A DNA stretch of 64,000 nt from Lycium barbarum (Eukaryota > Streptophyta > Magnoliopsida > Solanales > Solanaceae), in the NCBI RefSeq assembly GCF_019175385.1, contig NC_083341.1:17368203-17432202 (forward strand), read 5' to 3'. The notes beneath the pieces are model-generated. The model worked only from the letters and a program-made list of their open reading frames with translations. It was not told the DNA's origin and did not search any database. Shown here piece after piece: positions 58,528 through 64,000 of the stretch; within the stretch, counting starts at the first letter, position 1, and the number at the start of each line of letters is the position of its first letter. Made by a program: the position numbers and the translations under genes.

Positions 58528-58544
58528 GGGGGGGGGGGGGGGGG
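58528..58544 (+). repeat. Homopolymer of 17 G
   Basis: An unbroken run of 17 G in AT-rich sequence inside the LINE relic. Its length may not be reliable, given the nature of the sequence. Confidence 0.85.
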
Positions 58545-58860
58545 TGCAGCATAAAAATTGACCTCGTTAGTAAAATACATAGGAAAAAAGGATCATCCAA
58601 ACACTGAAAGCACACAAGAAAGGTCCGCTGACCACTAAAGGATTCTAACACTAGAATCCTGAAATGTCAAGTAACCTTAGCCAATCTTAGGGGATCTTAA
58701 TCTGAAGTTGGCTATACCAGCTTTATCCATTCTATAAACTCCTCTCACTGTTCGAGGGACTCCTTAGATAACCATCACTTCATGAGGTTCTGTCTGAGAT
58801 TGAAGCCAATAGGGACTCCATATATTTGATGAAGTGGCCCTTTGAGAATCAAAAAAAGAA

Positions 58861-58920
58861 AGGGCAAATTACACATTTGCCCGGTCCCCCAAAAATAATT
58901 ACATTCGCTGGCCAGATATA

Positions 58921-58983
<63 letters not shown>

Positions 58984-59046
58984 AAAATGTATATTATGCT
59001 AATATTACAAAAAAAATATACATTTACTGGCTATTATTTTGGTGGT
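58861..59046. mobile_element. MITE-like element, family A copy 3, diverged
   Basis: Starts AGGGCAAATTACACATTTGC-CCGGTCC and ends TTTACTGGCTATTATTTTGG-TGGTC, with TATA-rich middle, resembling the copies at 40744 and 43543. It contains a (TA)n run of about 27 units (58925-58980). It separates the zf-RVT and RNase H parts of the LINE. Confidence 0.5.
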
Positions 59047-59339
59047 CTACTATGTATGTCAATTCTCAAATAAATGCTCAATAGTTTTCATATATATAAG
59101 TGGATAAACAACAAGAGCATCTGGATGGACTGATAACCCCAAATCTTCTGATAACCTTGTATGTAGGGATCCTTCTATTCAACATTTTATGCATTAAGAA
59201 GGATATCCTAAAAGGCATCATCTTTTGCCAAATCCCTCGTGATAGAAGAACTACCCTGCACTGTTCCAAGCAGTCTAACAAGAAAAAAAAAAATTCATTA
59301 TTTTAGGGAGTATAGAAAGCTTCATCAGTATTATTCTCA

Positions 59340-59600
59340 TTTCCAAATGGTACCTCTTTTGTATAAGAAATAAGGTTCATTGGAACGCTATAAATAAGCT
59401 TGTGAGTGTCAGATTCATTATCAAAGATAAAGTTCTTAACAGGAATTTTACAATTTCTATCTATATTCAATTTAACCCAATTCTTATCAGGCTTTGCCCA
59501 TATGACAGAATACTTCTTAACCGACCATGAATTTTTGCCACAGGTGTTAAAATTAGTGATACAAACATAAATTTAAAGTTTCTCTTTCTCATATTCCTAA
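59340..59600 (-). pseudogene. Possible second RNase H-like fragment
   Basis: The minus strand reads VIWAKPDKNWVKLNIDRNCK, similar to the start of LINE RNase H domains (W-KP---W-KLN-D). It then runs into an unrelated frame ending at a stop near 59318. It lies before the zf-RVT piece, which is the wrong order for a single LINE. This is a weak call. Confidence 0.35.
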
Positions 59601-60040
59601 TTTCATCTTAAAAGTTTAACAACCGTCAATTAAATAGATCAAAATTGTGTGTCAGCCAATACATTTCGCCGTAAAAGAGTTCATTTACCCTCCCTGCAAT
59701 TTCATAAATTACAAAATTGTTCGACAGGGTAATGAAGCTAATTGCTATTGAAAAAGAAATTTCCCCATAGGAAGAACCACGAGCTATAAAATGGAGGAAG
59801 CATTGTAACGTTGAGATCAAGGAAATTAAAAGGCATGTTGTTTCTGCTTTTGCAAAATTACCAAGGAAGTGAACAAAAAGTGAAGAAGAAAAGTACAAAA
59901 AGAAAGGATTAATTATTTACAAAATTACAAGACAATAGACTCAAGACTAAAATGGTGCCCCTGATAAAACAGGCATGACAATCGCGTATGACATTTTCCT
60001 GCATAAAGAAAAAAAGATCTTAGCTGAATAAAACAAAAAT
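59601..60040. other. Unassigned sequence next to the Copia LTR
   Basis: A 90-codon minus frame (59898-59626) has no recognisable motif. Nothing else was supported. Confidence 0.35.
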
Positions 60041-60313
60041 TGTTGTAAAACAAGCTCAAAGTAGCAATATAAAATATTAAAACATGAGAATAATATAGAA
60101 TAAAATAATGTAAAGATGACTTTCTTCTTTTCTTTCAAGTGTCTAGTACATCACATATCATACCTCTATTTATACTACTCCATAGAGAGGGGGTTACAAG
60201 ATTGTCTTGAATATGACATTAACCCCCTGAGAAGGTGGGAAGAATATGTGGTTGTGGGAGATGAATTAGGGAGTAGTGGAGGTGTGGTATAACTACACAT
60301 AATGGTGCACATA

Positions 60314-63300
60314 TGTCACGACCCAGCCCCGTAGGCCGTGACTAGTGCCCGAGGTGGACATTCATACATATTTTCTAGCCAAAATCTACTTACGCTTAGC
60401 ATGTTAGGGACTTCAACACGTACCAGACAATATATCATTTAAATCTTTACTTATAGAATCGCATATATAAACCGACTGGGTTATAATAGAATAGGGAAAT
60501 GCCAGACGTAAACCATATTAGCATATCCGGACAAAACGACCCATGACCCACATACATGTCTACAAGCCTCTAACAAAGACAACAGAATCATATGACGGGA
60601 CAGGGCCCCGCCGTACCCCTGAATAGTCACACATACATAAGTATATACAAGAGACGGAACTGTACCAAAAGTATGGCTCCGGATCAAGGGAGCACTTCAA
60701 ACAGCAGAACGGATATCCTAGGCTGACGGACCACCGTAACGAACGTCTGTACCTGCGGGCATGAAACGCAGCCCCCGAAGAAAGGGGGTCAGTACGGAAT
60801 ATGTACTGAGTATGTAAGGCATGAAATACAGAAAACAGAAACATAACTGGAACAATGGTACAAAAAGTAAGTACATTAGCCAGAATACCAAGGTACTTAT
60901 TTCCCGAACGTAGATCACACTTACCGATGTCATATGTCAGAAAAGTACAGAAAATGAGTAAATCATCCAGAGTATCAAAATACTTACTTTCCAAACACAG
61001 ATCATGTGTGCCGACATCTTTTGTCATCGTATACATATACATATAACAGATCCCGGCCCTCTAGTAAGGGATGCGGTGAATGAAGTCATCATATATGCCG
61101 ACATCGTAAATCATATATGCATATAACAGATCCTGGCCCTTTAGTGAGGGACGCGGTGAACAGAATCATCAATGCAAGTCAAAATCATATATCATATATG
61201 CACATAACAGATCTCGGCCCTCTATTGCGGGACGCGGTGGACAGAATCATCATATGTCATCCTGGCCGCCATCCCCATATCGTCATATCATCATATACAA
61301 ATGTACATATAACAGAACCCGGCCCGCAAGGGAGAGGGACGCGGTGAACAATGCAGAGGGAGACGCACGATAACAGAACCTGGCCCGGGGCGCAGTGAAA
61401 TACATACTGAGGCTTGCACGAGCAGAGTAGTGCGAACCATATGCACACAAATCCAGACTCGATAGATACATACACTTACCGACATCTGAAGGCTCAGAAA
61501 CAAATTTCGGGTCAATCTGATTTAGTATAAGAAAGTTATGAGCGTTTGAAGTATAGAACCTTCTACGAACATTTCGGAAGCCATTTTTGGAAAATCAAAG
61601 CAACAATCACGTTAGGTACCTTCCGAATATCGTTATGGATCAACTCAGATAGAGCTTTTGGAACCATATGTACGTATCAAAATGTATTAAAGACTCGATG
61701 GAATAATCAAACGTGCTATCATTTGAAAATCAAAACTTTAGTCATATTAATTATCTTTCGAATGCCATTCGGAAACATACAGAACTCTTACGAACGTTTC
61801 AAAGAAAATCCGAGATCTTTTTCGAAAGTTAGGGACATTAAAACTTACCGAACTCTTTTAGGAACAAAACTCTTTATGCTCATCTCGTTATTCAACCATA
61901 CAATAGGTTCAACTATATCGAACGTACTCATGTCAGAAGTGAATAAGAATCATAGAAAGACTCAGAAACATATCAAGTAGATTTTCGGACAACATAAATA
62001 CGCATCAAGATCATATGAAACAGCTTATGGAAATCAAGGATATTAGTCATCCTAGTGGCTCTAAGAATAGGAATTTCTTTGCAATCATACATATATGTCA
62101 TTTGTTCGTTCCATAAAGATCATGCCAAAAGAAAGAAAGGGTAAGCCTTACATACCTTGCCCGCTTCCTACGCTAATCCGAACTTAAGTCTTTGGCTTCG
62201 CAAGATCTACAACAATATTAACATATACCAAACATTAGCCATAAACACTTAGGAGTCCAATTCTAAGCCGACACTTAATCTACCGAAATTTCGGCAGCAT
62301 TTTCCCTGTAAATACAACAACCCCGAGAATTCAACTCGGCCAAACATACAACAATAAATCCGAGAATTCAACTCGGCCAATTTATCAACAACAATACCAA
62401 CAGTCATTCTAACAATATCAACAATCAATTCAAAACGCATTCCGACGTTAGCAACATTCTTTCTACAACTTCAACGACGTTTCATTTATGTTCAATTCAT
62501 AATTGCTCACACACTTAAGTACTAATTCAAAACCTTTCAAACCATATTCAAGGACACTTTAAACAATCCGCACAACATTCTAACAATCCAACCAAACTCT
62601 ATTCCACCCGAAACTCTACAAATGCAACAAAAGCTACAACAACACATTTCCTTCTTTCAAATTCATAAGCTACAACAACAATTCATACTTTAGTAACTTC
62701 ATTCTCATAACTACATAAAATCATATTAAAATCACATTAATTCCTACAACAACCCACAACCAATTTCAATGCCGACTTGAACCATTAAACCTTCATTTGC
62801 ATCATAAAGTCCACAACAACACAACTAACATACTAAGTAAAATTAATCTATCTCTTCTCCGCCATACAACAACCACACGGCCACACACAACACACATTAT
62901 TTCCATGATTTTCATTCATTTATATATACTACAACATACATAAACCTTCCATAACATATAAAAGAGAATTAATTCTTACCTTTTTCCTTAATTTCCCACT
63001 TGACTAGAATTTTAGACTTGCAACAAAGAGTAGTTTTCTTGCTCCAACAATTATACCACGTTAAAGAGGACCTTTGAATTAGTAGGAATACTAGGAGAAT
63101 ATATTTTTTTGGATCAAAGTTGAAGGCTTCAAAAAAAAATTCTCTTCTTTTTCTCTTGGCCGAATGGCCTTTGTTTCTCTCTCTCAAGTTCTTTTCTTGA
63201 ATGTTCTTGAAGGGAAATGACAAATAAATGGTGGATTATCCCTTTTTATTTGGCTTGGATTAAATTCCCAAGTGGGTCTTGGCCCATCCCTTGGCCGGCC

Positions 63301-63537
63301 ACACTTGGGCTTATTTTCCCTTTTTTTTTTTTCAAGCCCAATTATTTCATGACTAATTTTTGTAATTCATGAAACTATTTTCCAAATTTCCAATTTTGCC
63401 CTTAGCCTTCCTCAATATTTCCGCATCAATATTTTCATGAACAACTTATGTATTAAACAAGATCAAAATATAGCCTTGTCTTTAACTTGTCGCAATTATC
63501 TCAAAATATCCGAAGGTGCAAAATACGGGATATAACA
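60314..63537 (-). mobile_element. Gypsy solo LTR, 3.2 kb
   Basis: The minus strand starts TGTTATATCCCGTATTTTGC (63537) and ends GGGTCGTGACA (60314), termini typical of Solanaceae chromovirus (Tekay/Del-like) LTRs. ACATA is perfectly duplicated at 60309-60313 and 63538-63542. No primer site, gag or pol lies inside, so it is a solo LTR. It contains the GA-rich transcript leader (CTTGAGAGAGAGAAAC, near 63175) and a five-copy repeat at 61046-61400. Confidence 0.85.
61046..61400 (-). repeat. Five-copy interspersed tandem unit in the solo LTR
   Basis: ACAGATCCCGGCCCTCTAGT followed by AAGGGATGCGGTGAA and variants occur at about 61046, 61125, 61207, 61312 and 61373, spaced about 60-105 bp. The units carry a small hairpin (CCCT...AGGG). 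Confidence 0.78.
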
Positions 63538-63596
63538 ACATAATAGTGAATTAACTCCTAGAAGTTATGGACATCCACATTATCATATTTACAACA

Positions 63597-63738
63597 CTCC
63601 CCTTGGATGTCCGATAATGTGCCTCGTTACGCATTATTTGCTGTCTCGTTAAAAACCTTGTCAGGAAAACCCAATGGGACAAGACCTTGACCAAGGAAAA
63701 AAGAGTGCAGCGCGTATTTTCTCCCCCTGATGAAAAGA
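63597..63738 (-). other. Copia polypurine tract region
   Basis: Two purine tracts are visible on the minus strand: CATCAGGGGGAGAAAATA (near 63720) after the RNase H stop, and CCAAGGGGGAG immediately before the LTR. The second is the probable primer for plus-strand synthesis. Confidence 0.6.
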
Positions 63739-64000
63739 TCACTTTAGTTCTCGGAGACGACGCATTCCAATCTTGTATATCAGCTTCTCAAATGTCGAGG
63801 TTGGTAATGCTTTAGTGAACAGATCCGCCAAATTATCAATCGAGTGAATTTGTTGAACATTTATCTCACCTTTCTTTTCAAGATCATGAGTAAAAAAGAA
63901 CTTTGGTGAAATGAGTTTTGTTCTGTCTCCTTTAATGTATCCTCCCTTCAGTTGAACAATACATGCAGCATTATCTTCGTACAATATAGTTGGAATATCC
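63739..64000 (-). pseudogene. Copia RNase H C-terminus, cut by the window edge
   Basis: The minus strand encodes YEDNAACIVQLKGGYIKGDR, then ISPKFFFTHDLEKKGEI and NLADLFTKALPTSTFEKL with a stop at 63739-63741. This is the C-terminal end of a Ty1/Copia RNase H, with the catalytic EDN Asp and the NLADLFTKALP motif intact. No lesion is visible in the part seen. The type is given as pseudogene only because it is partial; the element continues beyond 64000. Confidence 0.8.

Larger units (their letters stand above)
58010..59281 (-). pseudogene. LINE relic: zf-RVT and RNase H fragments
   Basis: On the minus strand 59281-59078 encodes PFRISFLMHKMLNRRIPTYK followed by SPSRCSCC and, after a one-base frameshift, ENIEHLFEN. 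This is the zinc-binding domain that follows reverse transcriptase in plant LINEs. Further on, near 58090-58040, EGNSVADDLARDR is the C-terminal signature of LINE RNase H. The stretch between is full of stops and contains a (TA)n tract, a family A MITE-like copy and a run of 17 G. No reverse transcriptase core was found. Confidence 0.72.
60041..63596 (-). repeat. Copia 3' LTR, split by a solo LTR
   Basis: On the minus strand the LTR begins TGTTGTAAATATG at 63596, right after GGGGGAG, and ends TTTACAACA at 60041, giving a 9-bp perfect inverted terminus. Excluding the 3.2-kb insert and one ACATA copy it is 327 bp. A TATA box (GTATAAATAG) lies near 60170. The other LTR lies beyond the window. 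Confidence 0.8.

Noticed and set aside
59626..59898. 90-codon minus frame beside the Copia LTR
   Set aside because: Hydrophobic but unrecognised, with no promoter or splice context. Kept only as unassigned sequence.
61117..61475. Frames within the 3.2-kb solo LTR
   Set aside because: They follow the five-copy repeat and its complement. No protein resemblance.

Overview
The window looks like nuclear DNA of a eudicot plant, most probably Solanaceae. It has intron-containing genes with AT-rich introns, Ty3/Gypsy and Ty1/Copia LTR retrotransposons, TS-type and Au-type SINEs, Stowaway-like and hAT-like MITEs, and a eukaryotic tRNA-Ala gene. Family assignments come from motifs read by eye. No database search was possible.

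Layout. A tRNA-Ala(AGC) gene lies at 491-563 on the minus strand. From 1421 to 33201 lies a nested retrotransposon block. The host is a decayed Athila-like Gypsy element on the plus strand: 5' LTR 1421-2848, 3' LTR 31740-33201, gag-pro, pol and a 3' env-position reading frame. A non-autonomous Ogre/Tat-like element (5415-22285, LTRs of about 4.9 kb, gag only, 5-bp target duplication GCCTT) interrupts its pol. Removing that insert and one GCCTT copy restores an open junction in the host frame. A related solo LTR (25085-26520) interrupts the integrase C-terminus. A decayed SIRE-like Copia element on the minus strand (33202 to about 39271) abuts the Gypsy 3' LTR.

The gene-bearing part runs from about 40.9 to 56.1 kb. 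It holds three genes whose structures I could read. The first is a six-exon type I formin (plus strand, 906 aa; signal peptide, extracellular Pro-rich region, membrane segment, FH1, FH2). The second is a single-exon GeBP/STOREKEEPER-like (DUF573) gene (plus strand, 479 aa) with an Asp/Ser- and Pro-rich repeat region. The third is a three-exon DUF1218 membrane protein gene (minus strand, 160 aa). Their introns and flanks carry small non-autonomous elements, several with perfect target-site duplications. The 3' ends of the STOREKEEPER-like and DUF1218 genes have been locally duplicated.

The right end (56.1-64 kb) is intergenic. It holds a LINE relic (zf-RVT and RNase H pieces, minus strand) and a Copia 3' LTR (minus strand) that contains a 3.2-kb Gypsy solo LTR with a perfect ACATA duplication. 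The matching Copia RNase H end runs off the window.

Most unusual signals. Two LTR families carry arrays of the short dyad TACG-N3-CGTA just upstream of the TATA box, and one of them repeats the array before the 3' ORF inside the element, where there is a separate TATA-like box. A motif of about 65 bp recurs four times in the non-coding interior of the Ogre-like element, next to three tandem-repeat families. A 130-160 bp gene-end module of the STOREKEEPER-like gene is present in four copies, one of them split by a MITE.
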